DNA from: Bacillota bacterium
Lineage (GTDB): Bacteria; Bacillota; Sulfobacillia; Thermaerobacterales; RSA17
NCBI GenBank assembly: GCA_017577485.1
Contig: PKRI01000025.1
Span: 1 to 31,040 of the forward strand
Direction: 5' to 3'
DNA: 31,040 nt
The notes under the pieces: generated by a model
The model's database searches: none
The model's input: only the letters and a program-made list of their open reading frames with translations
What the model was told of the DNA's origin: nothing
Part shown: positions 13,294-21,469 of the stretch, in pieces
Numbering within the stretch: the first letter of the stretch is position 1
How the letters are laid out: every line of letters starts with the position of its first letter
Translations under genes and position numbers: made by a program

Positions 13294-14359
13294 CGGCGCC
13301 GGGCCGGAAGTCGAACAGCCGCTCCACCAGCGCCGCCAGGGCGTCGTCGGGGATAACGCCGGTGCCGAAGGTGTCGACCCGCACCGACACCGGGCGCGCC
13401 ACGCCGATGGCGTACGCCACCTGCACCTCGCAGCGCGAAGCCAGTCCCGCCGCCACCACGTTCTTGGCCACGTAGCGGGCCGCGTACGCCCCGGAACGGT
13501 CCACCTTGGTGGGATCCTTGCCCGACAGGGCGCCGCCGCCGTGGCGGCCCATGCCACCGTAGGTGTCGACGATGATCTTGCGGCCGGTCAGCCCCGTGTC
13601 GGCCTGGGGACCGCCCAGGACGAACCGGCCTGTGGGGTTGACCAGGATGCGGGTGTCGGCGTCCAGCAGGCCGTCGGGGACCACGGCGGCGACCACGTGC
13701 TCGCGGATGTCGGCCTCCAGCCGGTGCGCGGGGACGTCGGGCGCGTGCTGGGCCGACACCACCACCGCCTCAAGCCGGGCCGGCCGCCCCTGGCCGTCGT
13801 ACTCCACGGTGACCTGGGTCTTGCCGTCCGGGCGCAGGTACGGCAGCAGGCCGGTCTTGCGCACCTCCGCCAGGCGCCGCGCCAGGCGGTGGGCCAGGGT
13901 GATGGACAGGGGCATCAGTTCCGGGGTCTCGTCGGTGGCGAAGCCGAACATCAGCCCCTGGTCGCCGGCGCCCAGCGACTCCGCCTCGTCGCCTCCGTCC
14001 GTGCCGCGGGCCTCCAGGGCGCGGTCCACGCCCTGGGCGATGTCGGGAGACTGGCGGTCCAGGGCCACCAGCACGGCGCAGGTGTTGCCGTCGAAGCCGC
14101 TTTCAGGAGAGTCGTAGCCGATCCGCCGCAGGGTGTCGCGGACGATGTCCTGCACGTCGAACCGGGCGCTGGTGGAGATCTCGCCGGCCACCATGATCAT
14201 GCCGGTGGTGGCCAGGGCCTCGCAGGCCACGCGGCCGTACGGGTCCTGGGCCAGGACGGCGTCCAGCACCGCGTCGGAGATCTGGTCGCAGACCTTGTCG
14301 GGGTGTCCCTCGGTCACGGATTCCGACGTGAACAGGCTCTTGCGGCGGTCGCTGCTCAA
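13133..14359 (-). CDS. metK: S-adenosylmethionine synthetase (MetK)
   Basis: 408 residues. Makes SAM from methionine and ATP. The signatures are GHPDKVCDQISDA near the N-terminus, GAGDQGLMFGFATDET (ATP-binding), and GGGALSGKDPTKVDRSGAY (P-loop-like motif). The length is normal for the family (about 390-410). The start is TTG 14359, chosen because GGGAGAGGG lies 9 bases upstream and it puts SLFTSESVTEGHPDK at the expected distance; no ATG or GTG is available in frame nearby. A SAM-I riboswitch with its own terminator precedes the gene, so SAM represses it. Its 3' end overlaps the HD-GYP gene on the other strand. Confidence 0.96.
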   Translation of the reverse strand: MSSDRRKSLFTSESVTEGHPDKVCDQISDAVLDAVLAQDPYGRVACEALATTGMIMVAGEISTSARFDVQDIVRDTLRRIGYDSPESGFDGNTCAVLVALDRQSPDIAQGVDRALEARGTDGGDEAESLGAGDQGLMFGFATDETPELMPLSITLAHRLARRLAEVRKTGLLPYLRPDGKTQVTVEYDGQGRPARLEAVVVSAQHAPDVPAHRLEADIREHVVAAVVPDGLLDADTRILVNPTGRFVLGGPQADTGLTGRKIIVDTYGGMGRHGGGALSGKDPTKVDRSGAYAARYVAKNVVAAGLASRCEVQVAYAIGVARPVSVRVDTFGTGVIPDDALAALVERLFDFRPGAVIRRFDLRRPIYLPVAAYGHFGRPDLDLPWERQDLAAELRAEAALPLRDPASR

Positions 14360-14464
14360 CTCGGCACACCCTCTCCCTGATCGGCTCGAGGCCCCGCGCA
14401 CCCGCGGCGGCCGGGCGGATCCTCTCGCAGCCGGGCGGATCCCGCCGCGGCCGGGCGCGCCCAG

Positions 14465-14495
14465 CGAAAACGCCTCTCCACAAGACGGAGAGGCG
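14465..14495 (-). terminator. Intrinsic terminator of the SAM riboswitch expression platform
   Basis: CGCCTCTCC and GGAGAGGCG (9-bp stem) with a 7-nt loop, followed on the minus strand by TTTTCGC. It lies between the SAM-I aptamer and metK, the usual place for the SAM-dependent terminator. The segment from here to the metK start holds two copies of CCGGGCGGATCC. Confidence 0.9.
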
Positions 14496-14507
14496 CGGCG
14501 CCGGCCC

Positions 14508-14647
14508 CTCCATCTCTCAGGTCGCCGGCGGCGCTTGGCGGCGCCGCCCCGGCGGCCTGCAGGAGTTAGCACCGTACCGCCCTTGTCGCGCGGGCGGCCG
14601 GTTGCCGGGCGTCATCGGGCCAGTCCCTCAGCCGTCTCTCGATAGAG
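14508..14647 (-). ncRNA. SAM-I (S-box) riboswitch aptamer upstream of metK
   Basis: On the minus strand the S-box core is plain: CTCTATC opening P1, GAGGGACTGGCCCGATGA, CCCGGCAACC, GGTGCTAACTCC, and GAGAGATGGAG closing P1 (CTCTATC pairs with GATGGAG, one G-U). The aptamer binds S-adenosylmethionine and, in this class, favours the downstream terminator when SAM is abundant. The long P3/P4 arms are unusually GC-rich, as expected in this genome. The region upstream to about 14870 shows no other element that I can support. Confidence 0.95.
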
Positions 14648-14874
14648 GAAGCGCGTGAAGGCTTCGGGAAGCGCGGGGATTCTCCTGCTGCGCCTCCGGC
14701 CTGCACACGGATAGAAGGATACTCGAACGGCGCCGCGCACGCCAGCGGTGGAGGGCGGGCACGCGCATCCTCGCCGGCGGGCCGCTGCCGGGATGGACGC
14801 CGCCGCTCTGCCAGGCATCTCCGGGGCCCGGGACCCCCACGCGCGCGGGACGCCGGGCATACTAGCCGCCGGGG

Positions 14875-15117
14875 GTGAAGGGCGTGGACGTGCCCGGGCA
14901 CGACGCGGACGTGCCCCGCGACGAAATGATCGCAGCCATCCTGGATTTCGTCAGCAGGCACCCCGACTCGACCGCCGGGCTGGCGGTGACCCGCCGCATC
15001 CTGGGCGAGCCGTCCCAGCGCCAGGGGCTGGAAGACGATGCCGTCGCTGCGCTTCGCCGCCGCATCGTCGAGGCCGACGACGGCCTCCTGGCCTCCCTTT
15101 ACGAGATCGTCCGGTAA
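14875..15117 (+). CDS. Small conserved-looking protein of unknown function
   Basis: 80 residues from GTG 14875; GTG 14884, with GGGGGTGAAGG just upstream, is equally plausible. Acidic, apparently helical, no signal peptide or Cys. The visible core is DEMIAAILDFVSRHPDSTAG, then LAVTRRILGEP and LEDDAVAALRRRIVEADDGLLASLYEIVR. Amino-acid usage looks protein-like rather than random, and the stop falls 2 bases before the convergent exporter gene. I do not recognise a family. It could be a small regulatory or structural protein, or a chance frame. Confidence 0.5.
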   Translation: MKGVDVPGHDADVPRDEMIAAILDFVSRHPDSTAGLAVTRRILGEPSQRQGLEDDAVAALRRRIVEADDGLLASLYEIVR

Positions 15118-15119
15118 AG

Positions 15120-15950
15120 TCAAAAGGCCCCGGCGAGGGCGGTCCAGGCCAGCCAGGCCGCGGCCGCCAGCAGCGCCAGCCCGGCGGCCTTCTCCACTCG
15201 CACCCGCCACCGGCCGCCGGCCCTGGCGAGTCCACGGTCCACCAGCACGGCGATCAGGGCCTTCCCGCCGATCAGGGCCGACAGGAACGCCGCCACAAAA
15301 CCCACGGCGCCCGCAAGGCCCACCCTGGAGGCCGCGGCGATGGTGGGACCGCCCACCAGGCCCCAGAAAAGCCAGGCGTGAGGATTGAGAAGGTTGACCA
15401 GGCAGGCCCGCCACAGGGTGGCGATGGGGACCGCCGCCGGCGCCGCCGCCGCGGCCGCTGCGGGGCCGCCCGCCGGGCCGTCGGCTGCCCGGCCCGCCCC
15501 GTTGCCCGCGGCACCCGCCCGCGCACCGGCCGCCGCGCCCGCTGCGGCCACCGTCTCCCGCCCGGCGCCGGTCACCGCCCCCCAGCCCAACCGCGCCAGC
15601 ATCGCGGCGCCGGCCGCCGTGGCCACGCGGAGCCACCCGCTGCTCAAGGATCCGGCCAGCAGCACCGCAGCGGGCGCCATGACGGCGTCCGACAGCAGCG
15701 GCGCCAGGGCCACCAGGGCGCCGGCCCGCCATCCCCGGCGAGCGCTCTCGGCGATGACCAGGGCCTGCAGCGGCCCCGGCGAGAACGCGGCGGCCATCCC
15801 CATGGTCAACCCCAGGGCGGCGTACGAAAGCACGGCCGGGTACGGCGCCGAGGCGGCCTGTGCCAGCACGGCACCGTGGGCGGCCGCGGCACCCTGCGCC
15901 AGCACGCCGCCCTGGGATAGGACGCTGTTCTGAAGCAGTGTAGCGATCAC
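15120..15950 (-). CDS. LysE/RhtB-family amino-acid exporter
   Basis: 276 residues from GTG 15950, which overlaps the gltB stop (GTGA), so it is translationally coupled to glutamate synthase. The first about 30 residues are Ala/Gln-rich. The LysE hallmark is TMGMAAAFSPGPLQALVIAESARRGWRAGALVALAPLLSDA; a second conserved block is CLVNLLNPHAWLFWGLVGGP, and several TM helices follow. LysE-type proteins export amino acids or related solutes. An unusual 45-residue Ala/Gly-rich insertion (about GAGRETVAAAGAAAG through APAAVP) sits between the TM bundle halves. Location suggests efflux of glutamate or a product derived from it, but the substrate is inference. Confidence 0.85.
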   Translation of the reverse strand: MIATLLQNSVLSQGGVLAQGAAAAHGAVLAQAASAPYPAVLSYAALGLTMGMAAAFSPGPLQALVIAESARRGWRAGALVALAPLLSDAVMAPAAVLLAGSLSSGWLRVATAAGAAMLARLGWGAVTGAGRETVAAAGAAAGARAGAAGNGAGRAADGPAGGPAAAAAAAPAAVPIATLWRACLVNLLNPHAWLFWGLVGGPTIAAASRVGLAGAVGFVAAFLSALIGGKALIAVLVDRGLARAGGRWRVRVEKAAGLALLAAAAWLAWTALAGAF

Positions 15951-18900
15951 GAAGGCACGGTTCGCGCCCGGGCCGCCGCCACCTCCGACCTGGCCTCGTC
16001 CACGTTGGCGCCCGGCGACTCCGCCAGCACCTGCGGCGGCTGCTTCAGGGGCACCACGTGGCGGAAGCGCGCCAGTTCCTGGTGCCACGCCTCCAGGAGC
16101 CGCCGGGCCCGCGGGCTGCCGGTGGCGTCCACGTGCGCCTGGATCAGCGCCCGCAGTGCCTGCTCGGCATCCGACCCGGGGGCCACCGGCACGATCCGCA
16201 CGAACGAACCGTTGACCCGGTGCTCCAGGAGCCCGGAGGGATCGTAGATGAAGGCCTGGCCGCCGGTCATGCCGGCGCCGAAGTTGTGGCCCACCCGTCC
16301 CAGGACCACCACGATGCCGCCGGTCATGTACTCGCAGCCGTGGTCGCCGATGCCCTCCACCACGGCCACCGCGCCGCTGTTGCGGACGGCGAAGCGCTCG
16401 CCCGCGGCCCCGGCCACGTACAACCGGCCGCCGGTGGCCCCGTACAGCACCGTGTTGCCCACCAGCACCGGCGGGGCCGCCAGGGGATCCGCCAGGCCCG
16501 CAGCGCTGCCCGCGGCCGCACCAACCCCGGCACGGGCCGCGGGGCCCACCGGGTCCACGCCCTCGGGGCCCATGCCCTCGGGGCCCATGCCCTCGAACGG
16601 GCGCACCGCGATGCTCCCGCCGGACATGCCCTTGCCCACGTAGTCGTTGGCGGCGCCCACCAGTTCCAGGTCCATGCCGTTGATGCAGAAGGCGCCGAAG
16701 GACTGGCCCGCCCAGCCTTCAAAGCGCAGCCGGACCGTCCCCGGCGGCAGCCCGTCGTCGCCGTAACGGCGGGCGATCTCCCAGGCCAGTTCCGCGCCCA
16801 CGCTACGGTCCCGGTTGGTGATGGCGTAGGTGCCGGTCACCGGCCGGGCCTCGGCCACGGCGCCGGCCAGTTCCCGGGCCAACCGGCCGCCCAGGCCGCG
16901 GTCCATGGGCAGCGGGTTCCGGGCCAGCAGCCGGCGGCGCGGTGCCTGTGGGTCGCCCGGCGCCACCAGCAGCGCCGACAGGTCCAGCCGGTCCACGGCG
17001 GGACGCCCGGTGCGCCGCTGCCGCAGCAGGTCCACGCGGCCGATGATCTCGTCCAGCGAACGGTACCCCAGGGCGGCCAGCAGTTCCCGCACGTGCTGGG
17101 CCACCATCACGAAATAGGCCATCACCCGCTGGGGCGTCCCTGGGAACCGGCTGCGCAGGCGCGGCTCCTGGGTGGCGATGCCCACGGGGCACGTGTTGGC
17201 GTGACAGGCCCGGGCCATGACGCAGCCCTCGGCCACCAGGGCGGCCGTCCCGAAAGAGTACTCGTCGGCGCCCAGAAGCGCGGCGATGACCACATCGCGG
17301 CCGGTCCGCAGGCCGCCGTCGATGCGGACGGCGACGCCCCGGCGCAGGTCGTTGGCGATCAGTTCCCGCTGGGTCTCGGCCAGGCCCAACTCCCAAGGCA
17401 GGCCGGCGTTCTTGATGGACGACAGCGGCGACGAACCCGTGCCGCCGGCATGCCCGGCGATGTGGACGATGTCGGCGCCGCCCTTGGCCACGCCTGCGGC
17501 GATAATGCCGACGCCGGTCTCGGCCACCAGCTTCACCGAGATCAGCGCCTGCGGGTTGGCCTGCTTGAGGTCGTAGATCAACTGGGCCAGGTCCTCGATG
17601 GAGTAGATGTCGTGGTGCGGCGGCGGGGAGATCAACTCGACGCCCGGCACCGTGTGCCGCAGGCGGGCGATCAGGGCCGTCACCTTGTGGCCGGGGATCT
17701 GGCCGCCCTCGCCGGGCTTGGACCCCTGGGCGATCTTGATCTGGATCTCCACCGCCGAGGCCAGGTAGGCGGGGGTCACGCCGAAGCGCCCCGACGCCAC
17801 CTGCTTGACAGCGCTGGACTTCTCGCTGCCGTAGCGGGCGGGGTCCTCGCCGCCCTCGCCGGAGTTGGACCGGCCGCCCAGCCGGTTCATGGCCACCGCC
17901 AGGGTCTCATGGGCCTCGGGGCTGATGGACCCCAGCGAGATGGCGGCGGTGGAGAAGCGCCGCACGATCTCCTCGATGGGCTCGACCTCGTCCAGGGGCA
18001 CCGGGTCGCGGTCGGGGACCAGTTCGAAGAGGTCCCGCAGCTGCGAGGGCGGTTCCTCGCCGGTGATCTGCAGGAAGCGGCGGAAGCGGTCGTAGCCCTC
18101 CAGCAGCCCGGCATGGCGCGCGCTGCCGTTCGTCTCACCGGCCTGCCCGCCGCGGCTCGCTTCCGACGGCCCGCCCGCATGCTGGACGCTGTCGTGGATG
18201 GCGCGCACCACCGCCGGGCTGAAGGCGTGGTGCTCGCCGTCCTTCCTGAACTTGTAGAAGCCGTAGCTGGCCAGCAGCCTGCCGGCGGGACCGCAGGCGG
18301 CCTCGTGCCAGGCCAGCACGTCGGCGGCCAGGTCGTCCAGGCCGATGCCGCCCACCCGCGACGGCGTCCCGGCAAAGCAGCGCTCGATGAGGTCCTGGGA
18401 CAGGCCCACCGCCTCGAAGATCTGGGCCCCGTGGTAGGCGTCGAAGGTGGACACGCCCATCTTGGACATGACCTTGAGCAGGCCTTCCTCGCAGGCCTTG
18501 ATGAAGTTGCGCTGGGCCTTGTCGGGCGTGAGCCCGCCGCCGGCCGCCCCGGCGCCTGCACCGGCTCCCTCCCCGGCTGCCGCCCGGCCCCCCGCCCGGC
18601 CGGCCATGGCTCGCACGGCCCGCAGGGCCAGGTACGGGCAGATGGCGGACGCACCGTAGCCCACCAGCGCCGCCATGTGGTGCACTTCGCGGGGTTCGCC
18701 GCTGTCGCTGACCAGCGAGACCCGGGCCCGGGCGCCCAGGCGCAGCAGGTGATGGTGGACGGCGCCCACCGCCAGCAGGGCCGGGACCGGCGCCCGGTCC
18801 GGGCCCGTCGCCCGGTCGCTGAGGATCAGCAGGGTGGCGCCGTCCTCAACGGCCCGGGCGGCGTCGGCCTCCAGTCGCTCCACGGCAGCCGACAGGCCCC

Positions 18901-20866
18901 GGGGTCCCTCGGCGACGGGGAAGGTGGCGTCCAGCACGGCGGCGGACATGCCGTGCCGCGCCGCCTCCTCCACCAGGGCGTCCAGGTCCTCCTCACTGAG
19001 GAAGGGGCTGGTCAGTTCCAGCATGCGGGCCTGCTCCGGGTCCTCCACCAGCAGGTTGGGGCGCGGGCCGATGCGGCTGGTCAGCGAGAAGACCAGGCGC
19101 TCCCGCAGGTGGTCGATGGCGGGGTTGGTGACCTGGGCGAAGCGCTGCCGGAAGTAGTGGAACAGCGGCCGCGGCAGCGCCGACATGACGGCGTGGGGTG
19201 TGTCATCCCCCATGGACCCGTTGGGCTCCTTGCCGATCTCGGCCATGGGCCGCAGGACCACGGTCAGCTCTTCCCGGGTGTAGCCGAAGGCGGACATGGC
19301 CCGGTCCAGGTCCTCGCCCTGGACGGCCTGGCCCGCGGCGGGCCAGAGGCCCGTCCCGCCGGACACGCGCCCGTTGAGCACAGGGGCGGCTCGCCGTTCG
19401 CCGGCCGGCGTGCCGCGCACCTGCGCGCCTCCGGTCTCCAGGCGGGCCAGCCGGCCGGCCAGCCATTCCCCGTAGGGGCGGCGGGCGGCCAGGCGCCGGC
19501 GCAGTTCCTCGGCATCCTGGAAGCGGCGGTTGACCAGGTCCACGGCGATCATCTGGCCCGGACCCAGCTTGCCCAGGCGGCGGATGCGGGCCGGGTCCAC
19601 GTCGAAGATCCCCACCTCCGACCCGGCCAGAACGGTGCCGTCGTCCAGCACCGCGTAGCGCATGGGGCGCAGCCCGTTGCGGTCGAGCCGCGCGCCGACC
19701 CAGCGGCCGTCGGCGAACACCAGCGCCGCGGGACCGTCCCACGGCTCGGTGAGGCAGGCGTGGAACCGGTAGAAGTGGCGCACCTCGTCGGGCAGGTCCG
19801 GGATGTGCTCCCAGACCTCGGGCACCAGCATGGCCATGACGTGGGGCAGGTGGCGCCCCGCCCGCAGCAGCAGTTCCACCACGTTGTCCAGCATGGCCGA
19901 GTCACTGCCGTCCAGGTCGATGATGTCGCGCAGCAGGTGGCGGTGGGTCATGGCCTCGGGCCAGTCGGGGACCTCCAGCATGGGCTCGCGGGCCCGCATG
20001 CCGTTGACGTTGCCCTGCAGGGTGTTGATCTCGCCGTTGTGGGCCAGGACGCGGAAGGGCTGCGCCCGCTCCCACGAGGGCGTCGTGTTGGTGCTGTAGC
20101 GCTGGTGGAAGACGGCGAAGGGCGAGTGGAACAGCGGGTCGCGGAGGTCCGGGTAGAAGTCGGCGATGCGGTCGGCGGTCATCAGGCCCTTGTAGACCAC
20201 GACCCGGCAGGACATGGACACCACGTACAGCCCCGGCACCCGCGCCCGTTCCACCTGCCGCCGCGCCAGGAACAGGCGGCGCTCGAACTCCTCGGTCTCG
20301 GCGGCGCCTTCGGGCACCAGCAGCCCCTGCCGCACCTCGGGCCGGCTGGCCCGGGCCACGGGACCCAGCGCGCCGGGGTCCACCGGCACGGACCGCCAGC
20401 CCAGCAGCCGCACGCCGTGCTGCAGGCAGGCTTCTTCAATGGTATGGACGGCGGTGCGGGCTGCGTCGGGATCCCGCGGCAGGAAGCAGACGGCGACGCC
20501 CAGCGGGGCTGCACCGGGGTCGCGCATGCCGGACCGGACCGCCTCGCGGGCCAGGAAGTCACGCGGCACGGCCGTCAGCAGGCCGGCGCCGTCGCCGGTC
20601 TGCCCGTCAGCGGCCAGCCCACCGCGGTGGACCAACCGTTCCAGGGCCGTCAGGGCCGTGTCGATGACCCCGCGGTCGGACCGCCCGTCGCTGCGGGCCA
20701 CGAAGCCGACGCCGCAGGCGTCGCGGTGGCGCTCAGCGAGCGTGCGGGCCTGAACCCGGTCCGAAGCCTGGGCGGCCCCGCCGGCCTGGAAGCCTGGGGC
20801 GACCTGGGCAGCCTGGACGGCCTGGGCCGCGTGACCGTCCTGGACACCCTCCCTCGCCCGGGTCAT
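15947..20866 (-). CDS. gltB: Glutamate synthase large subunit (GltB)
   Basis: 1639 residues from ATG 20866, with AAGGAGG 9 bases upstream; an in-frame extension to 20959 lacks a ribosome binding site. Converts glutamine and 2-oxoglutarate to two glutamates. The N-terminal glutaminase domain begins at Cys51 (RHRDACGVGFVA), so a 50-residue Ala/Gln-rich propeptide should be removed. The synthase domain shows GRSNSGEGGEDPARYG, the FMN region IDGGLRTGRDVVIAALLGAD, and the 3Fe-4S cluster motif CVMARACHANTCPVG (CX5CX4C). The C-terminal part is the GXGXG beta-helix, with NDYVGKGMSGG and MTGGIVVVLG. It is longer than usual because of low-complexity insertions (GEGAGAGAGAAGGG; a GMGPEGMGPEG repeat). 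No gltD is adjacent. Expression is probably controlled through the long structured leader. Confidence 0.96.
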   Translation of the reverse strand: MTRAREGVQDGHAAQAVQAAQVAPGFQAGGAAQASDRVQARTLAERHRDACGVGFVARSDGRSDRGVIDTALTALERLVHRGGLAADGQTGDGAGLLTAVPRDFLAREAVRSGMRDPGAAPLGVAVCFLPRDPDAARTAVHTIEEACLQHGVRLLGWRSVPVDPGALGPVARASRPEVRQGLLVPEGAAETEEFERRLFLARRQVERARVPGLYVVSMSCRVVVYKGLMTADRIADFYPDLRDPLFHSPFAVFHQRYSTNTTPSWERAQPFRVLAHNGEINTLQGNVNGMRAREPMLEVPDWPEAMTHRHLLRDIIDLDGSDSAMLDNVVELLLRAGRHLPHVMAMLVPEVWEHIPDLPDEVRHFYRFHACLTEPWDGPAALVFADGRWVGARLDRNGLRPMRYAVLDDGTVLAGSEVGIFDVDPARIRRLGKLGPGQMIAVDLVNRRFQDAEELRRRLAARRPYGEWLAGRLARLETGGAQVRGTPAGERRAAPVLNGRVSGGTGLWPAAGQAVQGEDLDRAMSAFGYTREELTVVLRPMAEIGKEPNGSMGDDTPHAVMSALPRPLFHYFRQRFAQVTNPAIDHLRERLVFSLTSRIGPRPNLLVEDPEQARMLELTSPFLSEEDLDALVEEAARHGMSAAVLDATFPVAEGPRGLSAAVERLEADAARAVEDGATLLILSDRATGPDRAPVPALLAVGAVHHHLLRLGARARVSLVSDSGEPREVHHMAALVGYGASAICPYLALRAVRAMAGRAGGRAAAGEGAGAGAGAAGGGLTPDKAQRNFIKACEEGLLKVMSKMGVSTFDAYHGAQIFEAVGLSQDLIERCFAGTPSRVGGIGLDDLAADVLAWHEAACGPAGRLLASYGFYKFRKDGEHHAFSPAVVRAIHDSVQHAGGPSEASRGGQAGETNGSARHAGLLEGYDRFRRFLQITGEEPPSQLRDLFELVPDRDPVPLDEVEPIEEIVRRFSTAAISLGSISPEAHETLAVAMNRLGGRSNSGEGGEDPARYGSEKSSAVKQVASGRFGVTPAYLASAVEIQIKIAQGSKPGEGGQIPGHKVTALIARLRHTVPGVELISPPPHHDIYSIEDLAQLIYDLKQANPQALISVKLVAETGVGIIAAGVAKGGADIVHIAGHAGGTGSSPLSSIKNAGLPWELGLAETQRELIANDLRRGVAVRIDGGLRTGRDVVIAALLGADEYSFGTAALVAEGCVMARACHANTCPVGIATQEPRLRSRFPGTPQRVMAYFVMVAQHVRELLAALGYRSLDEIIGRVDLLRQRRTGRPAVDRLDLSALLVAPGDPQAPRRRLLARNPLPMDRGLGGRLARELAGAVAEARPVTGTYAITNRDRSVGAELAWEIARRYGDDGLPPGTVRLRFEGWAGQSFGAFCINGMDLELVGAANDYVGKGMSGGSIAVRPFEGMGPEGMGPEGVDPVGPAARAGVGAAAGSAAGLADPLAAPPVLVGNTVLYGATGGRLYVAGAAGERFAVRNSGAVAVVEGIGDHGCEYMTGGIVVVLGRVGHNFGAGMTGGQAFIYDPSGLLEHRVNGSFVRIVPVAPGSDAEQALRALIQAHVDATGSPRARRLLEAWHQELARFRHVVPLKQPPQVLAESPGANVDEARSEVAAARARTVPS

Positions 20867-20881
20867 CGGCACACGCGCCTC

Positions 20882-20964
20882 CTTGCAAGTCCACTGCATG
20901 CATTCATGCAAGCTTCCGCCTTTCTGCAGGACGGAAATCTTGCATGCGCCCCCACGCATGCAAG
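20882..20964 (-). promoter_or_regulatory. gltB leader with mutually exclusive CTTGCA/TGCAAG hairpins
   Basis: The minus-strand leader contains: a perfect 10-bp hairpin CTTGCATGCG / CGCATGCAAG with a 6-nt loop (20955-20964 with 20939-20948); a second inverted repeat TGCATG / CATGCA (20905-20910 with 20895-20900); and the palindrome CTTGCAAG (20882-20889), whose end overlaps the AAGGAGG ribosome binding site (20884-20878). The CGCATGCAAG arm of the first can pair instead with the CTTGCATG of the second. This looks like a switchable leader, but no known riboswitch class was recognised. Confidence 0.6.
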
Positions 20965-21026
20965 CGCAAATTCACGACGGGATACTGCGGAATCCGCGAC
21001 AGGCAAGGACTTTGCCCCCTCACCGC

Positions 21027-21043
21027 GGTGGCAAGGCGCCACC
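21027..21043 (-). promoter_or_regulatory. 5'-proximal hairpin of the gltB leader
   Basis: GGTGGC / GCCACC with a 5-nt loop, extended by one more C-G pair. It begins about 15 bases after the predicted transcription start. GGCAA/TTGCC segments nearby offer alternative pairings. Confidence 0.45.
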
Positions 21044-21064
21044 GTTTACACGAGTTATGGCATG

Positions 21065-21092
21065 AGTATACAGCAAGTTCTCGGTGTATCAA
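21065..21092 (-). promoter_or_regulatory. Predicted gltB promoter
   Basis: On the minus strand TTGATA (21092-21087) and TATACT (21070-21065) are separated by 16 bases, giving a leader of about 190 nt. The 10-mer GGACTTGCAA lies directly upstream of the -35 box (21103-21094) and recurs next to the ribosome binding site (20892-20883), which may reflect a shared regulator site. The stretch 21105-21199 holds nothing I can support. Confidence 0.6.
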
Positions 21093-21199
21093 GTTGCAAG
21101 TCCTCCTGCATTTCGCGCCGGGGAAGCAAGATCGGATGAAGCGGGGTCAGGCGGGGCGGGCCGGGACAAGGCGGATCCGCGCCTTTCCCCGCACCCGCT

Positions 21200-21399
21200 G
21201 TGAACTGTAAGAGCGTTTCAAATCGTAAACGGCCCCGGAGCGGCCGCGCTGTGCAATATAAGTGGTATGTCGCGCTTAACAGGCACCTTTTCGCGGCGGC
21301 CAGCCCGGATCAGCCCGGCTTAACCGCACTTCGGACCCTATAATGCACGGGACAAGCAGGATCGGCGAGTTTAAGAGCCATTTGACGCTTCTAATGCAC
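21200..21399. repeat. 200-bp dyad array of four 29-bp sites (array 2)
   Basis: Sites at 21200-21228 (-), 21251-21279 (-), 21320-21348 (+) and 21371-21399 (+), spaced 51, 69 and 51 bp like array 1. The two plus-strand sites and 21251-21279 keep GTGCA at the outer end; the 21200 site is the most divergent (GTGAA) but sits at the exact expected position. The spacer sequences differ from array 1 while their lengths (22, 40, 22) are identical. The array lies between the gltB promoter region and the tmk stop (70 bp away). The interval 21400-21469 holds nothing I recognise. Confidence 0.85.
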
Positions 21400-21469
21400 G
21401 GGGCCCGGCGGTTCAGGCCTGTTCCGAACCAGTGACGCGGCCGCGGCCCCAATAAGGTCCCGGCCCGCC

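Noticed and set aside
14360..14572. Extended N-terminus for MetK
   Set aside because: The in-frame extension would translate the riboswitch terminator; the TTG at 14359 with a good ribosome binding site gives a normal-length enzyme.
14566..15732. Long minus-strand frame through the SAM riboswitch and the LysE gene
   Set aside because: It has no recognisable motifs, crosses the riboswitch core and lies in a shadow frame of the LysE gene.
16058..21139. Very long open frame (about 1690 codons) antisense to gltB
   Set aside because: Its translation is rich in His, Gln, Gly and Arg without domain motifs, as expected from the complement of a high-GC gene; gltB on the other strand has all its catalytic and cofactor motifs.
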